59,923 bases of DNA from Clostridia bacterium (GTDB lineage Bacteria > Bacillota > Clostridia > Oscillospirales > Acutalibacteraceae), in assembly GCA_017465465.1 (NCBI GenBank), contig JAFTWE010000027.1, positions 1 to 59,923 on the forward strand. Direction: 5' to 3'. The notes beneath the pieces are model-generated. The model saw only the letters and a program-made list of their open reading frames with translations. It was not told the origin of the DNA and made no database searches. A program made the translations under genes and the position numbers. Below, in pieces: positions 49,648 through 58,674 of this stretch (positions are counted from its first letter, which is position 1; each line of letters begins with the position of its first letter).

Positions 49648-51177
49648 ATGAAATCAAGAGGACAAAAGGCGATGATAAACACTGCCGTTTTGGGCTTGAA
49701 CCAGTTAATCACCTTTGCTTGTGGCTTGATTTTGCCAAGATATCTTCTTGTTTCTTTTGGTTCTGACTATAACGGAGTGGTTTCTTCCATAACACAGTTC
49801 CTTGGTTTTATCAGCATACTTCATATCGGAATTGCAGGCTCAACCCGATTTAATTTATACAAGGTTCTTGCTGACAATGATATAAAGGGAATCAGCGGTA
49901 TAGTTAATGCAACCGAACGATATATGAGAAAAGTTGGCATTGTGCTCATTGCATATATAGCTGTTCTGGCTTTTGTTTATCCTTATATTGCTTCAACTCA
50001 AATCCCCGCATCTGAAGTTGGGTTGTTGGTTTTAATTGTAGGCGCAAGTTCTGTTTCACAGTATTTTTTCGGAATTACATATCATATGCTACTTGTAGCT
50101 GACCAACGACAATATGTTTATAACATCCTTTCTTCTATAGCGACAGTTCTAAATGTAATAATAGCTGTTTTGTTGATAATTTCAGGTCAAAACATTTTTG
50201 TTGTTAAAGCCGGAAGTGCTGTTATTTTTGTAATGGTACCCATATTGCTTTCTGTATATGTCAGAAAAAAGTATAATATAGATAAAAAAGTTCCACCGGA
50301 TAAGACCGGACTTAAGGGCCGCTGGGATGTTATGTGGCATTCTATAGCAAATATTGTTCACGACAAGACAGATTTAGTTGTTCTGACTCTGTTTAACGAT
50401 ATTAAACTTGTTTCGGTATATACGGTTTATTATTTGGTGGTTAATGGGCTTTACAAAATCTTATCGATATTTACTAACAGCCTCGAAGCGGCTTTTGGTA
50501 ATATGTTTGCTAAGAAAGAAGTTAAAACTGCATATAAAAACTTGGAGCTATACGAGTTTTTTATGTGTGCATTTGTTTCGGTTGTGTTTTCTGTTGCTTT
50601 GGTTTTAATTGTACCTTTTGTTAAAATTTACACAAAAGACATTACGGATATAAATTATATTGAACCATTGTTTGCAGGCGTTGCAGTAATTGCTCAGATG
50701 GTTATGTGCATACGTCAACCGTATCTTACCGTGGTACAGGCATCAGGACACTACAAACAAACCAGAAACGGAGCATTTGTTGAGGCTGGATTGAATATTG
50801 TTATTTCAGTGGTTTTAACTCACCGGTTTGGTCTTGTAGGTGTTGCTATAGGAACCTTAGTCGCAAATTTATTTAGAACACTTCAATATGCTTTTTATCT
50901 AAGTAAAAACATACTTCATCGCCCGGTTAGCAAGCCGTTGCTGATGATGCTTTGGACTGCCTTAAATGTGTTTGTGGTATATGTGATTGGTAAACAGTTT
51001 ATTGGACTTATTGGCGTGAGTTCGTGGTTGGACTGGGCTTTGCTGGGAATAATCTGTGTGATAATTGCTCTGCTTACAACCGGATTAACTGCGGTGATAT
51101 TCCATAAAAAGAAATTGTTTTCAACAGTGAAGTTGTTTAAGAATCTGCTAATTAAGAAAAAGAGCCACAGAAGATAA
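49648..51177 (+). CDS. wzx: Polysaccharide flippase (Wzx/MATE-like)
   Basis: 509 residues, about 12-14 membrane segments, MVF/polysaccharide flippase family. Begins KSRGQKAMINTAVLGLNQLITFACGLILPRYLL; later helices contain GLVGVAIGTLVANLFRTLQYAF, typical of Wzx. Moves undecaprenyl-linked repeat units to the outside for Wzy. AAGGAGA precedes ATG 49648. Confidence 0.9.
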   Translation: MKSRGQKAMINTAVLGLNQLITFACGLILPRYLLVSFGSDYNGVVSSITQFLGFISILHIGIAGSTRFNLYKVLADNDIKGISGIVNATERYMRKVGIVLIAYIAVLAFVYPYIASTQIPASEVGLLVLIVGASSVSQYFFGITYHMLLVADQRQYVYNILSSIATVLNVIIAVLLIISGQNIFVVKAGSAVIFVMVPILLSVYVRKKYNIDKKVPPDKTGLKGRWDVMWHSIANIVHDKTDLVVLTLFNDIKLVSVYTVYYLVVNGLYKILSIFTNSLEAAFGNMFAKKEVKTAYKNLELYEFFMCAFVSVVFSVALVLIVPFVKIYTKDITDINYIEPLFAGVAVIAQMVMCIRQPYLTVVQASGHYKQTRNGAFVEAGLNIVISVVLTHRFGLVGVAIGTLVANLFRTLQYAFYLSKNILHRPVSKPLLMMLWTALNVFVVYVIGKQFIGLIGVSSWLDWALLGIICVIIALLTTGLTAVIFHKKKLFSTVKLFKNLLIKKKSHRR

Positions 51178-51195
51178 TAAAAGCGGGTGAATTTT

Positions 51196-51618
51196 ATGAA
51201 AGAAAAAATAATTGGTTATACAACAGGCGTATTTGATATGTTTCATATAGGACATCTTAATATTTTAAAAAATGCAAAAGCAAGGTGTGATTATCTTATT
51301 GTTGGTGTTTCAACTGATGAGGTTGTGGAATCATATAAAAAGCATAAGCCTATTATTCCTTTTGAAGAGAGAATGGAAATTGTTTCTTCAATTAAATATG
51401 TGGATGAAGTTGTCCCTCAGTCGTCAATGAACAAGATGGAAGCATACAAAAAGCTTAATTTTAATGTATTGTTTCATGGTAGTGACTGGAAGGGAAGCGA
51501 TATGTATAATAAAATAGTTGAAGAGTTTTCAGCAATAGGTGTTGATGTTGTGTTTTTACCTCATACCGAGGGGACAAGTTCAACCATGCTGAGAGAAAAA
51601 CTTATTGATAAAGAATGA
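51196..51618 (+). CDS. tagD: Glycerol-3-phosphate cytidylyltransferase-like protein
   Basis: 140 residues. Cytidylyltransferase motifs GVFDMFHIGHLN (HxGH) and TEGTSSTML near the C-terminus (family RTxGISTT) with LFHGSDWKG. TagD makes CDP-glycerol from CTP and glycerol-3-phosphate; related enzymes use other alcohol phosphates. Likely supplies the LicD protein. ATG 51196 with GCGGGTGA upstream. Confidence 0.88.
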   Translation: MKEKIIGYTTGVFDMFHIGHLNILKNAKARCDYLIVGVSTDEVVESYKKHKPIIPFEERMEIVSSIKYVDEVVPQSSMNKMEAYKKLNFNVLFHGSDWKGSDMYNKIVEEFSAIGVDVVFLPHTEGTSSTMLREKLIDKE

Positions 51619-51677
51619 CAGCATCAAATTGCTGAATTCGCTAAAACCGTTCGTTTGATAAAAAGGGGGATTGTGTT

Positions 51678-53171
51678 ATGTTTGATAAAAGTATTTTTTC
51701 GTTTTGCTTGTGTAGCAAGCAGATGGAAAGAAGTTTTGAAAAAGTTTTTGAAGCTAAATATTCCATCGGAGAAATGAATTTGTTAGTTGATGACCGAACC
51801 CCTTTGCAGCATAGTGAATTAGATAGACGAGAAATTATAATTTTCGGATATGCAGTGAATGTTATAACTGGTGAGAGTGACAATCTTGCTGAAAATATGT
51901 TAAAAGAAGTCGATGATTTTCAGCAAGCTGTCGACTATGAAAAGAATATTGGTGGGAAATATATTATTTTTTATCGTGAAGATGAACGGGTGTATTGCAT
52001 GGGTGATGCAACATGCAGCGTTCCAGTTTTTTATACTACCGGTTTAACGGACATTGTCTGCTGTAGCAACCCCCGGATAATCATTGATACATATAATTTG
52101 AAACCAGATAAAAAACTGCAGAAAATACGCAATAGCGGTCCGCTTAATCAAGCAATGCCATTTGATGTAACACCTTATAGAGAAATAAAACAACTTATCC
52201 CAAACCACTATATTGATGTTTCACAACAAATAGCTAAGCGCTTTAAAAATTGCTCAAAAAAGCAAAAAAGTATTTCTCCTGAAAAAGCTGCAGAAATTAC
52301 TGCGCCAATGATAGATAAAATAGCAAATATGTATCTGTCTAAATTCAAAGTTTATTGCCCACTGACTTCTGGCCGTGATAGCCGTGTTGTTTATGCTTTC
52401 TTGTATGATATGAGTAATGATGTCAGCTCATATACAATATGGAAAGATTCATTTGAAAAAGATAATCAGGATTGGACTATACCTGTTTCACTTGCTGCGT
52501 TAACAAAAACCAAACATGAACAGATATATAAAGAGTCCATATCAGAAGAAATGAAGTCTACTATAGATAATATTCTTGGTGTAAATAGTTATCCTCAGGA
52601 TGCGTTTGTTTTGTCAGTTACTGTAAACAAGCATTATAGTGGCTGTGCAACAATTGAAGGCGACATAATTGGTCAGGTTGGTAAGTGTTCTCTTCATCGT
52701 GATATACCTCTTTTTCTTGCAACACCGGGATATTTTCGCTGTAAATTGCATAATTACAGTAATGAAGCTAAAAGGTTTTTGAAATTATGGCTACAAGATG
52801 TTAAAAAGTCCGGAGAAATGGTTAATTCTTTTGATTTGTTTTCTATTGAGAATAGACTTGGCGTTTGGGCATCTCAAACCCATTTGCTTCGCAATGTAAT
52901 AGGTCAACCGTATGTAAATATATTTAATTCAAGGAGTATTATTTATACATGGACAGCAGTAAATCGAGCGGAAAGAATGCAATCAAAGATTCATATTTCA
53001 TTAATTAAACATAAATGTCCTGAACTTTTACGGGTACCTTTTGAAAAAGAACCAAGTGGTCTTATAAATTTTGCAAAATCGAATGCGGTAGTGTTTTACT
53101 TTGCAACATTCGTTAAATATTATATTCAACGCAAAAAATTTTTAAAAAATAAAACAGAGCCAAAACAGTAA
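51678..53171 (+). CDS. Asparagine-synthetase-like protein of the polysaccharide locus
   Basis: 497 residues. C-terminal PP-loop domain with PLTSGRDSRVVYAFL, a variant of the SGGxDS motif of asparagine synthetase, and an N-terminal Ntn-hydrolase-like region (IGGKYIIFYREDERVYCMGDATCSVPVFYT). The N-terminus MFDKS lacks the Cys2 nucleophile of glutaminases. Probably an ATP-dependent amide-forming enzyme acting on an uronic acid or amino sugar, as proposed for similar proteins in surface-polymer loci. AAAAGGGGG precedes ATG 51678. Confidence 0.75.
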   Translation: MFDKSIFSFCLCSKQMERSFEKVFEAKYSIGEMNLLVDDRTPLQHSELDRREIIIFGYAVNVITGESDNLAENMLKEVDDFQQAVDYEKNIGGKYIIFYREDERVYCMGDATCSVPVFYTTGLTDIVCCSNPRIIIDTYNLKPDKKLQKIRNSGPLNQAMPFDVTPYREIKQLIPNHYIDVSQQIAKRFKNCSKKQKSISPEKAAEITAPMIDKIANMYLSKFKVYCPLTSGRDSRVVYAFLYDMSNDVSSYTIWKDSFEKDNQDWTIPVSLAALTKTKHEQIYKESISEEMKSTIDNILGVNSYPQDAFVLSVTVNKHYSGCATIEGDIIGQVGKCSLHRDIPLFLATPGYFRCKLHNYSNEAKRFLKLWLQDVKKSGEMVNSFDLFSIENRLGVWASQTHLLRNVIGQPYVNIFNSRSIIYTWTAVNRAERMQSKIHISLIKHKCPELLRVPFEKEPSGLINFAKSNAVVFYFATFVKYYIQRKKFLKNKTEPKQ

Positions 53172-53187
53172 AAACTGTTTTGGCTCT
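53156..53187. terminator. Bidirectional terminator ending the capsule locus
   Basis: AGAGCCAAAACAGT (53156-53169) / ACTGTTTTGGCTCT (53174-53187), perfect 14-bp stem with a four-A loop. It includes the stop codon of the asparagine-synthetase-like gene and lies 14 bases from the convergent glycosyltransferase stop. Confidence 0.9.
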
Positions 53188-53200
53188 TGCGATTTTTAAG

Positions 53201-54121
53201 TTACTTTTTTCTCTGTTCCAATGTGTTCTTTAGAAGAGAAAAACATTCGTTTAAGAAAACACCGGGGGCAGTAGCTACTGCTGTTAATCCTTCACCAATC
53301 ATTTGTATATACATTGAATTTCGTTTGTATGCGATTGCCATAATTGCATGATAGCGAAATTTAATATATCTGATTTCTGATTTAGATAGTTCATGAAAGT
53401 AGCGACACTTGATTTTGTATAGGTTCTTTTCACCTTGGATTTTATTTTTACTAAAAGAGATGCTACCTTTTGAACTGATTGTGTGAAACACATGATTAAC
53501 ATCCATATAACGAATTTTTAGATCTCCCTCAATCGCTTTAAGCATAAGGATAAATTCTTGACCGCAAAGAGCATCATCAAAGCCTCCTATTTTGCGAAGT
53601 TTATCTGCCTTAAACATATATGTTGAAGTGCCTGTTAGATGATGTAACAGATGATAATGCAAAAGAGATTTTTTATCGAATGCAGATATATCTTTAAAAT
53701 CACGCACTTCAACAGGATTTCCATTTTTGCACATTATAGTGTTTGAAAGAGATGCATCGCAATCATTTTTAATCATAAAGTTAAGCTGCGTTTCAATTTT
53801 TTCAGGAGTATACCAATCGTCATCATCAAGAAAAGTTATGTACTTGCCATGAGACGCTTCAATACCCCTGTTTCGTGTTAATGAGCCACCGATATTTTTT
53901 TCATTTTGCAAATATATAACATTTTTGTCAGCAAGTGAGCTTATGTAAATTTTTACTTCGTTACGTTTTTCATAAGTGGAAGGGCTATCATCAACAACGA
54001 TTATTTCAGTATTTTTATAAGTTTGAGCAAAGACCGAGTTTATTGCCTTTGAAAGACATTCGGCTTCTCTTTTGTAAGTAGGTATAACGACCGATACCAG
54101 TATATCATTTTGAACATTCAT
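53201..54121 (-). CDS. Glycosyltransferase family 2 (opposite strand)
   Basis: 306 residues. GT-A motifs: VSVVIPTYKREAECLSKAI, EIIVVDDSPS, KYITFLDDDDWYTPEKIE and IGGFDDALCGQEFILML. The only capsule-type gene on the minus strand, with its own promoter, so it is controlled separately from the polymer operon. AAGGAGA precedes ATG 54121. Confidence 0.88.
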   Translation of the reverse strand: MNVQNDILVSVVIPTYKREAECLSKAINSVFAQTYKNTEIIVVDDSPSTYEKRNEVKIYISSLADKNVIYLQNEKNIGGSLTRNRGIEASHGKYITFLDDDDWYTPEKIETQLNFMIKNDCDASLSNTIMCKNGNPVEVRDFKDISAFDKKSLLHYHLLHHLTGTSTYMFKADKLRKIGGFDDALCGQEFILMLKAIEGDLKIRYMDVNHVFHTISSKGSISFSKNKIQGEKNLYKIKCRYFHELSKSEIRYIKFRYHAIMAIAYKRNSMYIQMIGEGLTAVATAPGVFLNECFSLLKNTLEQRKK

Positions 54122-54187
54122 TAGGTATAATCTCCTTGACTGCTAATTTTATTTTTGATATCCAAAATTTAAAATTCACTATTTGAT

Positions 54188-54217
54188 ATAATACTATATA
54201 GTGTTAGTAAAAGTCAA
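54188..54217 (-). promoter_or_regulatory. Promoter of the minus-strand glycosyltransferase
   Basis: Minus strand TTGACT (54217-54212), 18 bases, TATTAT (54193-54188). A palindrome ACTATATAGT (54193-54202) lies between the boxes. Confidence 0.55.
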
Positions 54218-54260
54218 CAGTTTAGTTCTTGAAAAGCAATTATTGAAAGTAAGCGTATTG

Positions 54261-54289
54261 TTGCAAAATGCCTAGGTGTGTGCTATAAT
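54261..54289 (+). promoter_or_regulatory. Promoter of the fucosidase gene
   Basis: TTGCAA (54261-54266), 17 bases, TATAAT (54284-54289) with an extended TGC before the -10. The start codon is 30 bases downstream. Confidence 0.7.
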
Positions 54290-54318
54290 TCAAATAAATA
54301 AATGAGTTGGGTGAGAAT

Positions 54319-55329
54319 ATGAACAACAGAGAATGGTTTAAGCAGGCGGAGTTTGGTATGATGGCTCACTGGGGCTTATATTCCCTTTTGGGCGGTGAAT
54401 ACCGCGGCCGCAGGGTGCTTGATTATGCGGAATGGATTCAGAGCAATATGCCTATTCCAAACGCTGAATATGCGAAGCTTGCTGATATTTTTAATCCGAT
54501 TTATTTTAATGCCGATGAATGGATTCGACTTGCCCGCGATTGCGGAATGAAATATTTCGTCTTTACTTCAAAGCATCACGACGGCTTTGCGATGTTTAAA
54601 TCAAAGGCAGACAGCTTTAATATTGTGGATGCCACTCCTTTTGGCAGGGATGTTGTTGCTGAGCTTGGCGAGGCTTGCTACAAATATGGGCTTAAATTCG
54701 GTCTTTATTATTCCCAGGAGCTTGATTGGCGCCACCCTCACGGCGGCGGCTACACCAACTTTGCAGGCTGTTCGGGAACCTCGTGGGATAATAACTGGGA
54801 TTTTCCTGACAGGAGCAAAAAGGATTTTTCAATTTGCTTCCAAGAAAAAATTAAGCCTCAGGTTAAAGAAATTCTTACAAATTACGGTGATTTGTGCTTA
54901 ATATGGTTTGATGTTCCTCACACAATCACAAAGGAACAGAGCCTTGAATTGAACTCTCTTGTTAAGGAGTATCAGCCTGACTGCCTTATAAATTCAAGAA
55001 TTGGCAACGGCGCTTATGACTATGTTTCGTTGGGAGATAATGAATATCCTACTGAATTTAAACCTACTGAAAATGATGACCCTAACAGCCTTGACGGTTT
55101 CAAATATTCACCATACGGACTTTATGAAACTGCAGGAACTCTTAATTCTTCATGGGGATATAAATATTATGACCAGAATTGGATAACCCCCGAAGAAATC
55201 GCCGAGAGAAGAAAACGCCTGAATTCCCTCGGAGTTAATTATCTGCTGAATATCGGTCCTGACGGTCTTGGCAGAATTCCGTCTTTTTCTGTTGAAGCGT
55301 TACAAAAATCAGCCTTGCTTATGAAATGA
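54319..55329 (+). CDS. GH29-family alpha-L-fucosidase, cytoplasmic
   Basis: 336 residues. GH29 motifs: FGMMAHWGLYSLLGGEY, YFVFTSKHHDGFAMFKSK, LKFGLYYSQELDWRHP and the nucleophile Asp in LCLIWFDVPHT. No signal peptide, so it acts on imported fucosyl oligosaccharides or internal glycans. The family domain ends near the protein's end, with no extra modules. I prefer ATG 54319 (GGGTGAG upstream); a TTG at 54307 is possible. Confidence 0.88.
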   Translation: MNNREWFKQAEFGMMAHWGLYSLLGGEYRGRRVLDYAEWIQSNMPIPNAEYAKLADIFNPIYFNADEWIRLARDCGMKYFVFTSKHHDGFAMFKSKADSFNIVDATPFGRDVVAELGEACYKYGLKFGLYYSQELDWRHPHGGGYTNFAGCSGTSWDNNWDFPDRSKKDFSICFQEKIKPQVKEILTNYGDLCLIWFDVPHTITKEQSLELNSLVKEYQPDCLINSRIGNGAYDYVSLGDNEYPTEFKPTENDDPNSLDGFKYSPYGLYETAGTLNSSWGYKYYDQNWITPEEIAERRKRLNSLGVNYLLNIGPDGLGRIPSFSVEALQKSALLMK

Positions 55330-55330
55330 T

Positions 55331-55366
55331 AATTGCCCTCTGCTTTTTGAGCAGAGGGCAATTTTT
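55331..55366. terminator. Bidirectional terminator
   Basis: AATTGCCCTCTGC (55331-55343) / GCAGAGGGCAATT (55351-55363) followed by TTT; a perfect 13-bp stem between the fucosidase and the convergent beta-helix gene. Confidence 0.9.
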
Positions 55367-56999
55367 AATATTCTTTAATTCCTTCAATTTCGTGTTTTAT
55401 TCTTTCAATAAGGCTGTGGAAGAAGTTTATAATTCTTTCAAAAATATTTTCTCTTTCATATTTCACATCTTCGCCGTCACCGCCAAAGCAACCGATGTTA
55501 TTGCTTGTGATTTCGTTGCCGAAAAAGTCTGTTGTAAGGTCATTGCCTTCAATCTCAACACCTCTGCCGATTAACGGAGAATCAGCCGAAAGCTTAAAGC
55601 TTTCAGGATTTGTTAAGTCGTCGCCGACAAATCCGGGAAGTCTGTTAATTGAATTTATTGTGTCGCAAAGAGGCTTGTTCGTTCCGTAATAGCAGTTGCT
55701 TGCAAAAAGGTTACCGTCTCTGAAGTAGTCTGCCATATCGTAGCACACAACATAACCCTCGTCGGGGATGATAATGTTGTTGGCGATTACAGAATCATAC
55801 ATATCAATCATATAGAAATCGGCGCAGTTTACAATAGTATTATTGTAGAAATTCAGCCCGTGCTCACCGGGGTTTGCAGAAAGACGGCTTCTGCCCTTGT
55901 TATCGTTAACAGAAAGGCAATAGCGGATTGTATTATTGAACTGGCCGCTGTAGTTGGGGCAGTTGCATACGAAACGCATATTATCGTGAGAATAGATATA
56001 CTGATAAGTGCAGTTGTTGGAGTGGGAGTCAAAGTCCACAGCCATACCGTCGCCTACATTTTTCTGACCAGCGATTTCACAATACTGAATTGTGCTGTTT
56101 ACACTTCCCCAAAACCACATTGCCGCAGTGAAATAAAGAATATTGCCGTTTTCATCTGTTCCGGGGCCTTGGCAGCAGTTTATTGCGCGGCAGTTAGTAA
56201 CAAGTGCACCGTCGCACATACCCACAATAACAGCCTCAGCGTCCATTTCGTGGAAGTAACAGCCTTTAATTAGTAAGCCTTCATTATAAACAGGGTCAAT
56301 ATCTTCCTCATTTTTGCATGCCCAATCCTGTCTGTCGTTCCAGGAGCCCCAAATCATAAATCCGTTAGCGCAGTTGTAAACCTCGCAATTAGTAATTGTA
56401 AGGTTGTTTACAGCGTATCTTGAGCGGGCGGGGAGGCCTTTAACCATAACAGCGGCTCTTGCTGTTGAAGCGCCGTCTGAAAAATTATCACGGCTGTTTA
56501 CTCTGTAATTTTGCATATTGGTGAAATAAACATTGTCAATCACAATGCCCTCTGATGTCTGATTGAGTGTGTCAATCCAGATTCCGCCGCCGTTTGGAGC
56601 GTCAATCTGAAGATTGGAAACAGTCACATAAGAGCAGTCAAAAAGGCGCAAAACATCAGTTTTTTGATTTGTTTTGAGGATTGCTTTTTCTCCCTCTCCG
56701 TAAGATGAAATCACAATGGGGTTATCCTTTGTGCCGTTGCAGGTGAGGGTAACGGTGCAGTCGTATTCACCGCCGTTTCTGAAAAGGAAGTGAGTTCCTG
56801 CCTCAATCACAAAATCCTTAAGTCCGCCGATTGTTTTAACGGCATTGTTGATGTCTGTTCCGCTGTTGGCATCGTCACCGTTGATAGAGTCGATATAATA
56901 ATATCTCTTGAAATTTTGTGCATAAGATAATGTTCCCATACAGCCGAAAATGATTGCAAATGAAAGTAAAAAGCATAAAATTTTGTTTGCAGTTTTCAT
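55365..56999 (-). CDS. Secreted right-handed parallel beta-helix protein
   Basis: 544 residues. Signal peptide (MKTANKILCFLLSFAIIFGCMGTLSYA), then YYYIDSINGDDANSG, the start seen in pectate-lyase-like/DUF1565 proteins, and a long series of beta-helix coils (VTVSNLQIDAPNGGGIWID, VNNLTITNCEVYNCANGFMIWG, LLIKGCYFHEMDAEAVIVG). The end is a helical charged tail. Probably acts on extracellular polysaccharide; catalytic class cannot be assigned. Neighbours are glycan-degrading genes. Confidence 0.85.
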   Translation of the reverse strand: MKTANKILCFLLSFAIIFGCMGTLSYAQNFKRYYYIDSINGDDANSGTDINNAVKTIGGLKDFVIEAGTHFLFRNGGEYDCTVTLTCNGTKDNPIVISSYGEGEKAILKTNQKTDVLRLFDCSYVTVSNLQIDAPNGGGIWIDTLNQTSEGIVIDNVYFTNMQNYRVNSRDNFSDGASTARAAVMVKGLPARSRYAVNNLTITNCEVYNCANGFMIWGSWNDRQDWACKNEEDIDPVYNEGLLIKGCYFHEMDAEAVIVGMCDGALVTNCRAINCCQGPGTDENGNILYFTAAMWFWGSVNSTIQYCEIAGQKNVGDGMAVDFDSHSNNCTYQYIYSHDNMRFVCNCPNYSGQFNNTIRYCLSVNDNKGRSRLSANPGEHGLNFYNNTIVNCADFYMIDMYDSVIANNIIIPDEGYVVCYDMADYFRDGNLFASNCYYGTNKPLCDTINSINRLPGFVGDDLTNPESFKLSADSPLIGRGVEIEGNDLTTDFFGNEITSNNIGCFGGDGEDVKYERENIFERIINFFHSLIERIKHEIEGIKEY

Positions 57000-57060
57000 A
57001 ACAGCACTCCTTTAATCTGATGATTTAAGTTTATCAAAAAAGAAAAAGCATTGCAATAGC

Positions 57061-57099
57061 AAACCAAAAAAATAAACCCACGGATTTTGTATCCGTGGG
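57061..57099 (-). terminator. Terminator of the beta-eliminating lyase gene
   Basis: CCCACGGAT (57077-57085) / ATCCGTGGG (57091-57099), followed on the minus strand by TTTATTTTTTT. It lies just past the stop codon at 57110. Confidence 0.88.
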
Positions 57100-57109
57100 C
57101 AAGTTTAAA

Positions 57110-58558
57110 TTACTGGTCTTCACCGAAGTCTGCCTTGTAAGCTTCAACAAGCTTTTCGGGCCAGTTTGAAGTAGGCTCAAGCTTACCTGTGAAGAAGCGG
57201 AGAGTTTTGGGTTCGTGAACAAACTTAAGTCCGCCGATAAGGTTTCTGTGGTCATAAACCCATTTAACACGGTCAATTACATACTCAACCTGTGAAAGGG
57301 TGAATACACGCCTTGGAAGAGCAAGACGAACAAGCTCCATTGATGCAAAACGCTCGCTGCCGTCAGCATTTCTTTCTTCTGAAAGTGTACCTCTTTCCAT
57401 ACCGCGGATACCGCCGCAAAGGTAAAGAGCGCAAACGAGAGCACCTGCAGGATATTCTTCCTGAGGAATGTGGTCAACAAAAGCACTTGCGTTAATATGA
57501 GCGCCGAGTCCGCCACCGGGAGTGATTACGGGAATACCCATTTTATCAAGCTCATTTACGCAGTAATTGATGAACTGAGGTCCCTGTGAAATGATATCAA
57601 GGTCCATTGTTTCATCAAAGCCTACTGTAAGAGCTTCCATTTCCTTAACTGACATACCGCCGTAAGTAAGGAAACCTTCGAACATAGGAATAAGGTCTTC
57701 CATTGAATGGAAAAGCTCTTCATCTCTGACAAGGATTCCGCCGCCGCGGCCAAAGCCGAACTTTCTGCCTGAGAAGTAAACGATATCATAAAGGTCGCAA
57801 ATCATTCTTGTGATTTCACGAAGTGATTTATCCTTCATACCTTCTTCTCTGGTCTTAATGAAGTAGAGGTTATCCTGAAGAAGAGAAGCGTCAAGAACGG
57901 TGAGAATACCGTACTTTTTAGCAAGGTCAGTAGCATCTTTCATATTTTCATAAGAAATTGGCTGACCGCCGATAAGGTTTGTGCCTGCTTCAATGCGGAT
58001 GTAAGCAATATTTTCGGGAGTTTCATTTTTAATGCAGTTTTCAACTGCTTCAAGGTCAATGTTGCCTTTAAAAGGAAGGTCGCTCTTTGGCTCAAGACCC
58101 TCAGCCTTAACAAGCTCTTCAACTCTGCCGCCAAGTCTTGTAACATGAGCCTTTGCTGTTGTGAAATGGTAGTTCATAATAACACAGCTGTCGGGTGTTA
58201 CAAAGCGTGAAGCAATGATGTTTTCACAAGCTCTGCCCTGATGAGCAGGAAGGAGATTTGCAATACCTGTGATTTCTTCAAGCTTGTCGCGCATACGGTA
58301 AAATGTTTCACTGCCTGCATAAGCATCGTCAGCTCTGAACATAGCGGATTGCATATTGTCACTCATTGCGTTAACGCCTGAGTCTGTGAGCATATCCATA
58401 AAAATATCGCCGTTGTGGAGCTGGAATGTATTAAAGCCCGCGTCCTTCATTTTCTGAAGTCTTTCTTCTGCGGGGAGAAGAGAGAGCTTCTGCACAATTT
58501 TAACCTTGTGCATTTCAACAGGAACAGGATTTCTTGAATAAAATTTAACTTCTGACAT
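57110..58558 (-). CDS. Beta-eliminating lyase: tyrosine phenol-lyase or tryptophanase
   Basis: 482 residues, PLP enzyme that splits tyrosine to phenol (or tryptophan to indole), pyruvate and ammonia. MLTDSGVNAMSDNMQSAM and DDAYAGSETFYRM match the family; the PLP Lys is in YFSGRKFGFGRGGG. The substrate-specificity segment reads GMERGTLSEERN, with Arg where tyrosine phenol-lyase has the phenol-binding Arg381 and tryptophanase has Ile/Val. I lean to tyrosine phenol-lyase. ATG 58558 follows GGAGGAAAT; a longer start at 58606 has no site. Divergent from a LysR gene. Confidence 0.78.
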   Translation of the reverse strand: MSEVKFYSRNPVPVEMHKVKIVQKLSLLPAEERLQKMKDAGFNTFQLHNGDIFMDMLTDSGVNAMSDNMQSAMFRADDAYAGSETFYRMRDKLEEITGIANLLPAHQGRACENIIASRFVTPDSCVIMNYHFTTAKAHVTRLGGRVEELVKAEGLEPKSDLPFKGNIDLEAVENCIKNETPENIAYIRIEAGTNLIGGQPISYENMKDATDLAKKYGILTVLDASLLQDNLYFIKTREEGMKDKSLREITRMICDLYDIVYFSGRKFGFGRGGGILVRDEELFHSMEDLIPMFEGFLTYGGMSVKEMEALTVGFDETMDLDIISQGPQFINYCVNELDKMGIPVITPGGGLGAHINASAFVDHIPQEEYPAGALVCALYLCGGIRGMERGTLSEERNADGSERFASMELVRLALPRRVFTLSQVEYVIDRVKWVYDHRNLIGGLKFVHEPKTLRFFTGKLEPTSNWPEKLVEAYKADFGEDQ

Positions 58559-58646
58559 ATTTATTTCCTCCAGGGGTATTGTTTTTTGTCGAGAAACAGT
58601 ATACAATACATTTCATAATAAATAAAACAAATAGTTTAGATAAACA

Positions 58647-58656
58647 TTATCGATAA
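58647..58656. promoter_or_regulatory. Candidate LysR-type operator
   Basis: Palindrome TTATCGATAA in the divergent region between the lyase and the LysR gene, 19 bases before the LysR start codon, in the usual position for LysR autoregulation and activation of the neighbour. Confidence 0.4.
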
Positions 58657-58674
58657 ATTCGATTGGAGGATAAT

